Shown here piece after piece: positions 1 to 7,817 of a stretch of 64,000 nt of DNA. The notes under the pieces are model-generated. The model made no database searches, was not told the origin of the DNA, and worked only from the letters and a program-made list of their open reading frames with translations. Positions within the stretch are counted from its first letter, which is position 1. The number at the start of each line of letters is the position of its first letter. The translations under genes and the position numbers were made by a program. The DNA comes from Nissabacter sp. SGAir0207. Lineage in GTDB: Bacteria > Pseudomonadota > Gammaproteobacteria > Enterobacterales > Enterobacteriaceae. The stretch is from positions 1,302,001-1,366,000 of the forward strand of contig NZ_CP028035.1 of the NCBI RefSeq assembly GCF_005491205.1. The letters are read 5' to 3'.

Positions 1-437
1 ACGTCAACGCCTACCGCCGCTTCCAGCCGGGCATGTACGTGCCGACGCAAGCCTCCTGGGGCCACAATAACCGCACGGTGGCGCTGCGCATTCCGTGTGG
101 CGAGGCCGAGAGCCGCCGCATTGAGTACCGGGTGGCCGGTGCGGATGCCAACCCCTATCTGGTGGTCGCCACCGTGTTGGCTGGCCTGCTGCATGGGCTG
201 GAGCACGAACTGCCGCTGCCGGAGCCGGTCACCGGCAATGGGCTGGAGCAGGAGGGCGTGCCGCTGCCAATCCGCCAGAGCGACGCGCTGTGTGAGTTCG
301 AAGAGCAGGCGACGCTGAAGCACTATCTGGGCGAGCGCTTCTGCCACGTCTACCATGCCTGTAAGAGTGACGAGCTGCTGCAATTCGAGCGGCTGGTGAC
401 AGAAACCGAAATTGACTGGATGCTTAAAAACGCCTGA
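1..437 (+). CDS. puuA: Gamma-glutamylputrescine synthetase PuuA, C-terminal part (gene starts before the window)
   Basis: The reading frame is already open at base 3 and ends with TGA at 435-437, giving about 144 residues of the C-terminal catalytic domain of a glutamine synthetase-like ligase. Visible family signatures are WGHNNRTVALRIP, the EYRVAGADANPYL segment that lines the glutamate/ATP site, and the tail LLQFERLVTETEIDWMLKNA. That tail matches E. coli PuuA, as recalled, far better than GlnA, which ends differently. PuuA joins glutamate to putrescine in the cytoplasm, the first step of the Puu putrescine degradation pathway. The next gene downstream is a PuuP-type putrescine importer on the same strand, which fits the pathway; in E. 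coli puuA and puuP are divergent. The start and N-terminal domain lie outside the window. Confidence 0.88.
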   Translation, partial: VNAYRRFQPGMYVPTQASWGHNNRTVALRIPCGEAESRRIEYRVAGADANPYLVVATVLAGLLHGLEHELPLPEPVTGNGLEQEGVPLPIRQSDALCEFEEQATLKHYLGERFCHVYHACKSDELLQFERLVTETEIDWMLKNA

Positions 438-768
438 TAGCTCATAGACAAAAGATTTTGTTTCTGGATGTCTCAGGCCTTGTCATTCGTGTTACGGTTC
501 GGCAAAATACTGCGCTTGTAAATAACCGACGCTTCCGGCGTCGGTTATTTTTTTGCATTTATACTCAATGCAACCTAATTGTGTCGTACCCGTGTCTCCA
601 TTCTGGGGGCGCGATTTTACCAACCAAGAGGCCGGGCTTAGAACCGGATAGATAAACCAGTTCGTGAGCGACCCCCAATAACAGGTCGCCACTATGAGGA
701 AAAAAAGATGGGGCAATTTGTAACATACCTGCCGGTGCCCGCCGGTGTCTGCTGTGGGGGACTGCGCC
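438..768. other. Intergenic region puuA-puuP
   Basis: These 331 bases hold the puuA terminator, a GCGACC/GGTCGC hairpin at about 668-689, and a short reading frame at 708-779. No other gene is supported. The puuP promoter should lie between about 560 and 700, but no strong -10/-35 pair stands out. Confidence 0.6.
521..555 (+). terminator. Rho-independent terminator after puuA
   Basis: An 11-bp perfect stem (AATAACCGACG with CGTCGGTTATT) closes a short loop at 532-538 and is followed by an uninterrupted run of T at 548-554. It lies 84 bases after the puuA stop codon and separates puuA from puuP transcription. Confidence 0.88.
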
Positions 769-779
769 ATGTCCACTAA
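708..779 (+). CDS. Possible 23-residue leader peptide overlapping the puuP start
   Basis: An ATG at 708 is preceded by a strong ribosome binding site (TGAGGA followed by an A-run, 695-706) and opens a 23-codon frame ending in TAA at 777-779. It runs past the likely puuP ATG at 769 in another frame, so its translation could couple to or regulate puuP. The best Shine-Dalgarno sequence in this intergenic region belongs to this small frame rather than to puuP. The peptide begins MGQFVTY and contains a Cys-Cys pair. I do not recognise it; it may be chance. Confidence 0.35.
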   Translation: MGQFVTYLPVPAGVCCGGLRHVH

Positions 780-2157
780 TGCTATCGCTACCGGTGCGCC
801 GGCCTACCAACGCGTTAAGCTGCACCGTACCCTGACACTGGTTCAGGTGGTGATGATGGGCCTGGCCTATCTACAGCCGATGACCATCTTTGATACCTTC
901 GGCATCGTGACCGGCCTGACTGATGGCCACGTCGCGACTGCCTATGCCTTCGCGCTGATCGCGGTGCTGTTCACGGCCGTCAGCTACGGCAAACTGGTCC
1001 AGCGCTTCTCCTCCGCTGGCTCCGCCTACACCTACGCCCAGAAAGCCATTAACCCGCACATCGGCTTTATGGTGGGCTGGTCATCCCTGCTGGACTACCT
1101 GTTCATGCCGATGATCAACATCCTGTTGGCGAAAATCTATCTGGAAGCGATCTTCCCCGGCGTGCCCTCCTGGATCTTTGTGGTGGCACTGGTCGGCCTG
1201 ATGACCTTCTTCAACCTGCGTGGCATCAAGCTGGTGGCGAACCTCAACAGCTTCATCGTGGTGGTGCAGGTTGCCATCATGGTGGTGTTCCTGGGGCTGC
1301 TGATCCACGGCGTCTATCAGGGTGAGGGCACCGGCCAGCTGGTGAGCAGCAAGCCGTTCTGGTCTGAGAATGCGCACGTGGTGCCGATGATCACCGGGGC
1401 GACCATCCTCTGCTTCTCATTCCTGGGCTTTGACGGCATCAGCTCGCTGTCGGAAGAGACGCCGAACGCCGCCAAGGTGATTCCGCGCGCGATCTTCCTG
1501 ACCGCGCTGATTGGTGGCGTCATCTTTATCGTGGTCTCCTACTTCTTGCAGCTCTACTTCCCGGACATCTCGCGCTTCCATGACCCGGACGCGTCGCAGC
1601 CGGAGATCATGCTGTATGTGGCAGGCAAGTTCTTCCAGTCGGTGATCCTCTGCTTCTCCTGCGTGACCGTACTGGCCTCCGGCATGGCGGCACACGCGGG
1701 CGTCTCCCGCCTGCTCTACGTGATGGGCCGCGATGGCGTCTTCCCGCAGAAGATCTTTGGCTTCGTGCACCCGACCTGGCGCACCCCGGCATTCAACGTG
1801 CTGCTGGTAGGGGTGGTGGCGCTCTCCGCCGTCTGGTTTGATCTGGTGACCGCCACCGCGCTGATCAACTTCGGTGCGCTGGTGGCCTTCACCTTCGTCA
1901 ACCTGTCGGTGATCTCGCAGTTCTTTATCCGCGAGAAGCGCAACAAAACCGCCAAGGATATCCTGCACTATCTGGTGCTGCCGGTGATTGGTGCCCTGAC
2001 CGTGGGCGCGCTGTGGCTGAACCTGGAGCCGAGTTCCATGAACCTCGGTCTGGTGTGGGGCGCGATTGGTCTGGCCTACCTGGCCTTCATCACTCGCTTC
2101 TTCACCAAGGCCCCGCCGCAGATGGACGAGAAAGAGCTGGATGAAGAGCTGGCCTAA
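769..2157 (+). CDS. puuP: Putrescine importer PuuP (APC superfamily)
   Basis: This gene encodes an inner-membrane amino acid-polyamine-organocation permease of about 462 residues with roughly 12 hydrophobic segments. It follows E. coli PuuP (recalled) over its whole length, including [16 protein letters not shown] text near the N-terminus, [18 protein letters not shown], a [18 protein letters not shown] loop, and [18 protein letters not shown]. PuuP takes up putrescine by proton symport to feed PuuA. ATG 769 is preferred because a GTGGGGG purine stretch lies just upstream; a GTG at 745 would add eight residues. It is transcribed in the same direction as puuA but separated from it by a terminator. 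Confidence 0.88.
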   Translation: MSTNAIATGAPAYQRVKLHRTLTLVQVVMMGLAYLQPMTIFDTFGIVTGLTDGHVATAYAFALIAVLFTAVSYGKLVQRFSSAGSAYTYAQKAINPHIGFMVGWSSLLDYLFMPMINILLAKIYLEAIFPGVPSWIFVVALVGLMTFFNLRGIKLVANLNSFIVVVQVAIMVVFLGLLIHGVYQGEGTGQLVSSKPFWSENAHVVPMITGATILCFSFLGFDGISSLSEETPNAAKVIPRAIFLTALIGGVIFIVVSYFLQLYFPDISRFHDPDASQPEIMLYVAGKFFQSVILCFSCVTVLASGMAAHAGVSRLLYVMGRDGVFPQKIFGFVHPTWRTPAFNVLLVGVVALSAVWFDLVTATALINFGALVAFTFVNLSVISQFFIREKRNKTAKDILHYLVLPVIGALTVGALWLNLEPSSMNLGLVWGAIGLAYLAFITRFFTKAPPQMDEKELDEELA

Positions 2158-2171
2158 GCCGCTTTACACTC

Positions 2172-2255
2172 ACTAGTCCTAACGTAGGTTGACACTTTTA
2201 TACCCTCAGAACGCCTGATGCACTGCATCAGGCGTTTTGTATTTCAGGGACAAGT
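2172..2255. repeat. 84-bp direct repeat, left copy, containing a terminator
   Basis: This segment matches 4675-4758 at about 79 of 84 positions, in direct orientation. It runs from ACTAGTCCTAACGTAGGTTG through a long hairpin to TTTCAGGGACAAGT. The right copy ends exactly at the sbcB stop codon. The two copies therefore look like a duplicated core-genome puuP-sbcB junction that now brackets the inserted genes at 2592-4649. Confidence 0.9.
2211..2239. terminator. Terminator hairpin downstream of puuP
   Basis: A perfect 11-bp stem (ACGCCTGATGC with GCATCAGGCGT, loop ACT) is followed by TTTT. It lies 53 bases after the puuP stop and inside the left 84-bp repeat. Confidence 0.85.
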
Positions 2256-2275
2256 GCGGCCTCTCTGCGTTATAG

Positions 2276-2479
2276 ATCTTCACCGCCTCGTTGACCATGT
2301 TTATCGCCTACTCAGAGCACAGGCTGAAGCGCGCGTTCAGCGAGCACGAGCAGTTTGTGAGCGTGGCACAGAGCTTAAGTGCGAAGAGAATCAGCGACGC
2401 TATCCGCGCCCACGAGACGGGCATGAACGAAGCGATGAAATCGAACCGGCTGAACGTGCTGCGCATGACCGGGCGGTGA
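2276..2479 (+). pseudogene. Possible remnant of a GntR-type (FCD) regulator C-terminus
   Basis: A short open stretch after the stop at 2273-2275 encodes text such as YSEHRLKRAFSEHEQF and AIRAHETGMNEAMKSNRL. It resembles the ligand-binding FCD tail of GntR-family regulators (HxxI..AI..RD...A...MRAH). It has no convincing start, helix-turn-helix domain or ribosome binding site, and sits between the left repeat copy and the PAAR gene. I infer a decayed fragment carried in with the cargo. Resemblance is by eye only, and it could be non-coding. Confidence 0.35.
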
Positions 2480-2591
2480 AGCTGGTGCAGCAAACGGATG
2501 TCAGGTTCAATTATCGCCGATGTGGCTCTACCAAGTGATGCCCTGTTATGATGCGTTGATTCTATAACCATGCAAAACAGAGGGATTTGGT

Positions 2592-3830
2592 ATGGCGAGC
2601 AAAGGTTTTTTTCTCTACCACCTGGATAAAACCACCTGCGGGGGGCGCATTCTTGCCGGTGCGTCTGACGATACCTACGAAATAGGCGGCATTGTGAGGC
2701 AGCAGGTCAGGGAGGGTGACCCGGTGACCTGTGGGAAGCATGAGGGACGGTTCCGCGTCTGCGGCGGTATGGGGGATACCTACCAGGTCGGCGGAGAACT
2801 GAAAGAGTGGGCGGGTTCGTTGGACAGCTACAGCTCCTGCCCCTGTCGCGCCCGATTTATTCCGTCTGTTCTCTCGCATACCTATGACAGTGACTGCAAC
2901 GCCGGTCGCGTAGCGGAGCGGAAGCAGGAAGCCCGGAAGAAGAAACTTATCGAGGCAAAAGAGAAGGGGCTTGAACCGATGCCCATCCCGGCGCTTATCT
3001 ATGCCACTCAGCGCACAATGGATGATTACGCCGCAAAGGATATGCAGTACGGCGACCTTAGCGAGGCCGAGCTGAAAGCGCGTTTTGGTTTGACGGATAT
3101 CTCGGCGAGAGTCAACCCGTATACGCTTACCCTGATACCGCCCGTGACTGCCAATCCATATAGTGGGTTTTATCCGGGCAGCCTGACGGAAGAAGCAGTC
3201 AGTCGTGATGAAAGCGCACGTCTCATGTTTGATGAGTTTCGGGAACTGGCGCATATGTTCTCATTTCACGGCCCCTATAAAGAGCTTATTACGGAAATGA
3301 TCGACCATATGCAGGAGAACAGCGGCACGCCGTACAGCAGCCCATTGCTGGACAGAGCGCTGAAAGAGCAGATCCTGAATGACCGTTCTGAACAAAGTTC
3401 TTTGCTGAGTATCAAAGATGCTTTGAAAGATGCCATTAATTACGAATATGGACTTATTCCGCTTGCTAAAAAGGGTGTTTTATTTAATGAAGAAGGAAAT
3501 TTTAAGACTGTTAGCTCGTCAACTCTGCCTAAATTTGACAGCCTACTCGACCGTACTAACGGACTGGTAATTTCAGTCCATGATACCTGGGCGACACATA
3601 TCACACTCAAGTCACTGGAAGTCGAGGGTAACTCTTATCGAGCAAGGGTACATTATCAAATCCAAGATCACTTCGGCCTTGATATTGCTGACATCCTGAA
3701 CCCTATATACCGTGAATTTCGCATCTTCCGATTGTGGTTCGCGCTTCAGCGTTGGGATGAATACGGCTACAGACCATTTATCACCGAGATGAATACTACT
3801 ATAGAAATCACCGGGAGGCAGGATGAATAA
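2592..3830 (+). CDS. PAAR-domain protein with C-terminal DUF3289, probable type VI secretion effector
   Basis: This 412-residue protein starts with a PAAR-like domain (about residues 1-95: FLYHLDKTTCGGRIL, DDTYEIGGIVRQQVREGDPV, GGMGDTYQVGG, then a Cys-rich CPCRARF region). PAAR proteins sharpen the tip of the type VI secretion spike and carry toxins. A charged linker (about 115-135, KQEARKKKLIEAKEKG) leads to a C-terminal region with the hallmarks of DUF3289, notably VHYQIQDHFGLD and FRLWFALQRWDEYGYRPFI near the end. The catalytic activity of DUF3289 is not known to me. The gene overlaps the next one by 8 bases (ATGAATAA), which suggests co-translation with the DUF943 gene. No other type VI secretion genes are in the window, so it would be an orphan effector. 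GC is lower than in neighbouring core genes, especially in the 3' half, consistent with transfer. Confidence 0.75.
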   Translation: MASKGFFLYHLDKTTCGGRILAGASDDTYEIGGIVRQQVREGDPVTCGKHEGRFRVCGGMGDTYQVGGELKEWAGSLDSYSSCPCRARFIPSVLSHTYDSDCNAGRVAERKQEARKKKLIEAKEKGLEPMPIPALIYATQRTMDDYAAKDMQYGDLSEAELKARFGLTDISARVNPYTLTLIPPVTANPYSGFYPGSLTEEAVSRDESARLMFDEFRELAHMFSFHGPYKELITEMIDHMQENSGTPYSSPLLDRALKEQILNDRSEQSSLLSIKDALKDAINYEYGLIPLAKKGVLFNEEGNFKTVSSSTLPKFDSLLDRTNGLVISVHDTWATHITLKSLEVEGNSYRARVHYQIQDHFGLDIADILNPIYREFRIFRLWFALQRWDEYGYRPFITEMNTTIEITGRQDE

Positions 3831-4215
3831 ACGACTGATAGCAGGTATTATCACAGCAGCAAGCTGTGGCTATTTACTCTGGCAATATCTGACACCCGTT
3901 GAGATTGTTGCAGTACATAGCGACGATTTTATTCTTGTCAGGAATTTTCCGTATCTGAAATTTCGTCAGATAGCTTGGTGGGAAGCCAATAAGGATATGA
4001 TAAAGGCAAAATATGGGGTTCCTCACATATCTGAGGATGGCTTCTATCAAGTATTTATTATGGATTATGGTGATGGCTATCGCGTTGATCAAGGCACGGA
4101 TGAAGATTCAGATTTACTTTGCTTTGATGATATGCATGTAGATGCACGATGCATTAGAAAAAACAGACTTCGATGGATTGGCTGGAGCCAAAATAGCGGT
4201 CAGTTTTATCGATAA
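3823..4215 (+). CDS. DUF943 family membrane protein, candidate immunity protein (copy 1)
   Basis: This 130-residue protein has one N-terminal hydrophobic helix (about residues 5-22, LIAGIITAASCGYLLWQY). The family motif follows: LTPVEIVAVH, then NFPYLKFRQIAWWEANKDMIKAKYGVP. This matches DUF943, an enterobacterial family of small membrane-anchored proteins. Its ATG lies inside the end of the PAAR-DUF3289 gene (8-base overlap, GGGAGGCAGG upstream). Tight coupling to a putative secreted toxin suggests an immunity role, but that is inference from position. GC is clearly lower than in core genes. It is a diverged paralogue of the next gene. Confidence 0.7.
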   Translation: MNKRLIAGIITAASCGYLLWQYLTPVEIVAVHSDDFILVRNFPYLKFRQIAWWEANKDMIKAKYGVPHISEDGFYQVFIMDYGDGYRVDQGTDEDSDLLCFDDMHVDARCIRKNRLRWIGWSQNSGQFYR

Positions 4216-4241
4216 TTTTTTCCATATGAAAAGGAGGCGGG

Positions 4242-4649
4242 GTGAATAAGCGGCTGATAGCAGGCGTTATCGCTGCTGCTGCCGGTGGCTATCTGCTCTG
4301 GCAGTATCTGACGCCGGTTGAGATTGTAGCGGTACATGATGGCGATACGATACTGGTGAAGCATTTTCCGTACCTGAAAAGCCGTCAGATAGGCTGGTGG
4401 GAAGCCAATAAGGACATGATACAGGCGAAATACGGGATACCTCACAAGGGGAAAGATGGCTTTTACCATGTATGGATTATTGATTTTGGGAATGGGTATC
4501 GCACGGAACCGGATGAAAGCCTGCTGTTTTCCACAGATGAAGTTTTTTGTTTTAACGACATCCCGACAGAGGTCCGGTGTATTGATAGAAAGCCACTTTT
4601 TGACGTTAGGTGGAGTAGGAATTACGGGCTTAAATATGAGTCGTATTAA
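4242..4649 (+). CDS. DUF943 family membrane protein, candidate immunity protein (copy 2)
   Basis: This second DUF943 protein (135 residues) follows copy 1 by 26 bases with a strong ribosome binding site (AAAGGAGG) and a GTG start at 4242. The first 65 residues are very similar to copy 1 (MNKRLIAG, YLLWQYLTPVEIVAVH, WWEANKDMI-AKYG), while the C-terminal halves have diverged and the net charge differs. This looks like tandem duplication followed by divergence of the part likely to contact a toxin. Such a pattern is expected of immunity arrays that protect against effector variants, but binding is untested. Confidence 0.7.
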   Translation: MNKRLIAGVIAAAAGGYLLWQYLTPVEIVAVHDGDTILVKHFPYLKSRQIGWWEANKDMIQAKYGIPHKGKDGFYHVWIIDFGNGYRTEPDESLLFSTDEVFCFNDIPTEVRCIDRKPLFDVRWSRNYGLKYESY

Positions 4650-4674
4650 CGTAATTCTTAATGACTGAACGTTG

Positions 4675-4758
4675 ACTAGTCCTAACATAGGTTGACACTT
4701 TTATGCCCTCAGAACGCCTGATGCGCTGCATCAGGCGTTCTGTATTTCAGGGACAGGT
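4675..4758. repeat. 84-bp direct repeat, right copy, containing a terminator
   Basis: This is a near-identical copy of 2172-2255 (five differences seen). It ends at the last base of the sbcB stop codon complement. Together the two copies flank the PAAR-DUF3289/DUF943 cargo. Confidence 0.9.
4711..4741. terminator. Terminator hairpin downstream of sbcB and the DUF943 genes
   Basis: A perfect 14-bp stem (AGAACGCCTGATGC with GCATCAGGCGTTCT, loop GCT) lies between two convergent genes and could stop transcription from both sides. The flanking T-runs are short. Confidence 0.7.
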
Positions 4759-6185
4759 CAGCCCACCAGTTCGCGGCCATAGTCATACAGCGCCTTGAGC
4801 AGGGCAATCTTCTCCTTGTCCCCCTCGTGCAGGTTGTATAGCTCCTCCAGCTCCTGCAAATAGCGCTGTACCCGCTCTGGGTTCAGCGCCTCGCGGCGGT
4901 GCTGCAACCAGCGCTGCTGCTCGGCGTCATCCAGCGTCGCGGGGTAGTTGCGCGCCCGGTAGCGGAACAGCAACGGCGCCATGCGCGCATCCTGGAAAGG
5001 CAGCTCCAGCGCTGGCAGGTTCTGCGGCTCGGTCTGCTGGATGATCTTCATGGTGGCGCGGTCGGCGTCGCTAAAGAAGCCGTCATACAGGCGGCCATCC
5101 ACGTCGTCACTGCCGTTGAACGGCTCCGCCTCAGCAAACAGCGCCACCACCTTTTCCCGCACCTGCGGGTTGTCGCGCAGCAGTTGCAGGTTGGCGAGAC
5201 AGCGCTGGCGGTCGATGCCCAGCCGCTCGGCGGTCTCCGGCAGCAGCGTCTTGGCTGGCGCAAGGATCGGGCATTTGTTGATGTGCACCAGCTTCAGCGG
5301 CACCGCTGCCTCGCCCGCCAATTGGTCGCGGCGGGTGTAGAGCCGCTTACGCAGCGCATCGGCCTCCAGCTCCAGCAGCGGCGTCATGTCGCCCGCCAGA
5401 TCATAGACAATCACCGCGTTTTTGTTCTCCGGGTGCCAGGCCAGCGGCGCAATCCAGCTGGTGTTGCCGCGCGCTGCGCCAAACATGCCGGAGACGTGCA
5501 CCAGCGGTGCCATCTGCGGGATATCCAGCAGCGCCGTCAGCGCGTGCTTGCTGCGATGGGTCAGCAGGAAGTTGAACAGCCGCGGCTGCGCCTGCTTCAC
5601 CAGTTTTGCCATCGCCAGCGTGGCGTAAACATCAGACATCGCGTCATGGGCATGTTCGTGGGCGATGCCGTTGGCGCGCGTCAAATCCTCCAGCCGGAAG
5701 CTGGGGAAGCCCTCCTCATTCTCCGGCCACTCAATGCCCTCCGGGCGCAGCGCATAGCAGGCGCGCATCACGTCCAGCAGATCCCAGCGCGAATTGCCAT
5801 TTTGCCAGCTGTAGGCATAAGGATCGTAGAAGTTGCGGTAGAGCAGGTTGCGCGTCACCTCATCATCGAAGCGGATGTTGTTGTAGCCCATGATGCAGCT
5901 GTTGGGCACGCTGAACTCATCATGGATGCGGCGGATAAACTCCGCCTCTGGCAACCCCTGGGCGCGGGCGTGCTGCGGGGTGATGCCGGTGATCATCACC
6001 GCCTCCGGCTCTGGCAGGTAGTCGTCGGCGGGCCGGCAGAAGATCACCAGCGGCTCGCCAATGATGTTGAAGTCCATGTCGGTGCGGACGCCGGCAAACT
6101 GCGCCGCGCGGTCACGCCATGGGCTTTTGCCGAAAGTTTCGTAGTCGTGGATGTAGAACGTAGGCTGGTGGCTTTCGTTTTTCAC
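4758..6185 (-). CDS. sbcB: Exodeoxyribonuclease I
   Basis: This 475-residue protein matches E. coli SbcB in length and throughout the sequence. It is a 3'-to-5' single-strand DNA exonuclease that acts in recombination and mismatch repair. The DEDDh catalytic motifs are visible: the first at residues 14 and 16 (HDYETFG), the middle acidic motif in GYNNIRFDDEVTRN, and the last with His in HEHAHDAMSDVYATLAM near residue 180. Exo I-specific text includes DLLDVMRACYALRPEGIEWP and HVSGMFGAARGNTSWIAPLAWHP. The start is GTG at 6185 (reads MKNESH). It converges on the cargo island at 2592-4649. Confidence 0.97.
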   Translation of the reverse strand: MKNESHQPTFYIHDYETFGKSPWRDRAAQFAGVRTDMDFNIIGEPLVIFCRPADDYLPEPEAVMITGITPQHARAQGLPEAEFIRRIHDEFSVPNSCIMGYNNIRFDDEVTRNLLYRNFYDPYAYSWQNGNSRWDLLDVMRACYALRPEGIEWPENEEGFPSFRLEDLTRANGIAHEHAHDAMSDVYATLAMAKLVKQAQPRLFNFLLTHRSKHALTALLDIPQMAPLVHVSGMFGAARGNTSWIAPLAWHPENKNAVIVYDLAGDMTPLLELEADALRKRLYTRRDQLAGEAAVPLKLVHINKCPILAPAKTLLPETAERLGIDRQRCLANLQLLRDNPQVREKVVALFAEAEPFNGSDDVDGRLYDGFFSDADRATMKIIQQTEPQNLPALELPFQDARMAPLLFRYRARNYPATLDDAEQQRWLQHRREALNPERVQRYLQELEELYNLHEGDKEKIALLKALYDYGRELVG

Positions 6186-6403
6186 TGAGGCTCTCTATCT
6201 AGGGATGGGGCGCCGCACTGTGCGCCGTCCGGGGTCATGACACGCCGGGAGTGCGCCGGCGCAGCTCCCTCTATGGTAAACCATAATCCCCCTGGCCTGA
6301 AGGCACCGCAGCGGCGGCGGGCGGGCCGCGCCCGGCGTGGCCTGCCAGGCTGGACTATACTAACAGGCCGATGTTCCTGAAGATAATCATACGGTGAGGG
6401 AGA

Positions 6404-7483
6404 ATGGAGACGTTACAGAATATTAACTATATAGGGCTATTTTTGACGTTGCCATTTTGGGTGGACGTCTTGTTGGTACTGGGGATCACCATTGTCACCT
6501 ACTGGGTCATTACCCGGATCATCCGGCTGGTGCATAAGCGGATGCTGGCGTGGGCCAATGAGAAACAGAACAACGCCAACCTCATCATCTCCGAGGTGAT
6601 TGGCAAAACCAAAAAGCTGCTGATTCTGGTGGCGGCCTTCCTGTTCAGCCTGCGCTTTGTGCCGATACCCGATCGCCTCTACGGCACGCTGTCACATGCG
6701 TGGTTTTTGGTGCTGGCGATCCAGATCGCCATCTGGCTGGATCAGGCGATCCAGTCCTGGCTGAAAAAGCTGATCTACTCCCCCGGCTCGCGCCGTAACC
6801 CAGTGACGCTGGTGATTATGGGCGTCATTATGCGCACGCTGGTGTGGGCGATCATGGTGCTCTCCATTCTGGCAAACGCGGGCGTGGACATCACCGCACT
6901 GATGGCCAGCCTCGGGGTGGGCGGTATCGCCATCGCGCTGGCGGTGCAGACGGTGCTGAGCGACATGTTCGCCTCGCTCTCCATCGGCTTTGACAAGCCG
7001 TTTGAGATTGGCGACTTCGTGATCTTCAACAACGTCTCCGGCACCATTGAGCACATTGGCCTGAAGACCACCCGCATCCGCAGCCTGAGCGGTGAGCAGA
7101 TTGTCTGCGCCAACACCATCCTGTTGCAGCAAACCATCCACAACTACAAGCGTATGCAGACCCGCCGCATCGTCTTTACCTTTGGCGTCTCGATTGATAC
7201 GCCGCCGGAGAAGCTGCGCAAAATTGGCGCGCTGCTGAAAAAAATCATCCAGGACGTGGGCGGCACCCGGTTTGACCGCGCCCATTTCTCCGCCTTCAGC
7301 CCGGACCGGCTCACGTTTGAGGTGGTGCACATTGTCAACACCGCTGACTATAACCAGTACATGGATCTCCAGCAGGAGATCAATATCCGGTTGATTGAGG
7401 AGCTGGACAAGATGGGGGTACGGCTGGCGCTGCCGAGCCAGATCATGATTACGCCCGAAAAACCGGAGCAGCAAGCGGCCTGA
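6404..7483 (+). CDS. MscS-family mechanosensitive ion channel protein
   Basis: This 359-residue inner-membrane protein has four or five predicted membrane segments. The last contains the Gly/Ala-rich pore helix typical of MscS (ALMASLGVGGIAIALAVQTVLSD, about residues 165-187). The cytoplasmic beta domain follows, with the family motif FDKPFEIGDFVIF and a second conserved stretch PNTILLQQ-like (ANTILLQQTIHNYKR). Such channels release solutes during hypo-osmotic shock. It is longer than E. coli MscS (286 residues), with extra N-terminal helices. ATG 6404 follows GGTGAGGGAGA. I do not assign it to a named E. coli paralogue. Confidence 0.85.
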   Translation: METLQNINYIGLFLTLPFWVDVLLVLGITIVTYWVITRIIRLVHKRMLAWANEKQNNANLIISEVIGKTKKLLILVAAFLFSLRFVPIPDRLYGTLSHAWFLVLAIQIAIWLDQAIQSWLKKLIYSPGSRRNPVTLVIMGVIMRTLVWAIMVLSILANAGVDITALMASLGVGGIAIALAVQTVLSDMFASLSIGFDKPFEIGDFVIFNNVSGTIEHIGLKTTRIRSLSGEQIVCANTILLQQTIHNYKRMQTRRIVFTFGVSIDTPPEKLRKIGALLKKIIQDVGGTRFDRAHFSAFSPDRLTFEVVHIVNTADYNQYMDLQQEINIRLIEELDKMGVRLALPSQIMITPEKPEQQAA

Positions 7484-7550
7484 GCGGCCGCCCACGGCCG
7501 GGGCCGCACGGCGCCGGCAGATAACCACCTTTGATGAGCAGGTAAACACG

Positions 7551-7817
7551 ATGGACGAAGAGCTGTTTGAACCCGCGCTGCAACCGCTGGTGCCGGAGTT
7601 GCAGAGCGGCGACCGGGTGCTGTTGGTGATGGTGCCGCAGGGCAGCCCACCTGAAAGCCACCAACTGGTGGTGCGCATCACCGGCCTGAATGCCGGCCAC
7701 TATGTTGGCGAGGTGATGGAGACTGACATCCTGGAGCCGGCCTCCACCCCTTGCCGTTACCGGGTGGGGGAGGAGGTGACCTTCCTGCGAACCCATGTGC
7801 AGGGTATCGTCGGTTAA
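7551..7817 (+). CDS. Small conserved-looking hypothetical protein (88 aa)
   Basis: This 88-residue acidic protein ([17 protein letters not shown] at the start) has no membrane segment or signal peptide. The rest reads like a small beta-rich domain ([52 protein letters not shown]). The ATG has a plausible upstream GAGCAGG. It follows the MscS gene by 67 bases on the same strand, so may be cotranscribed with it, and overlaps the end of the convergent gtrB by 4 bases. I do not recognise the family. Confidence 0.6.
   Translation: MDEELFEPALQPLVPELQSGDRVLLVMVPQGSPPESHQLVVRITGLNAGHYVGEVMETDILEPASTPCRYRVGEEVTFLRTHVQGIVG

Noticed and set aside
2172..4758. Composite transposon or insertion sequence around the effector genes
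   Set aside because: No transposase and no terminal inverted repeats were seen; the repeats contain terminators and are direct, not IS ends.
4899..6188. Long plus-strand open frame (about 429 codons) opposite sbcB
   Set aside because: It is antisense to a clear sbcB gene and composed of Arg/Gln/His/Val-rich text, typical of the shadow of a GC-rich gene.
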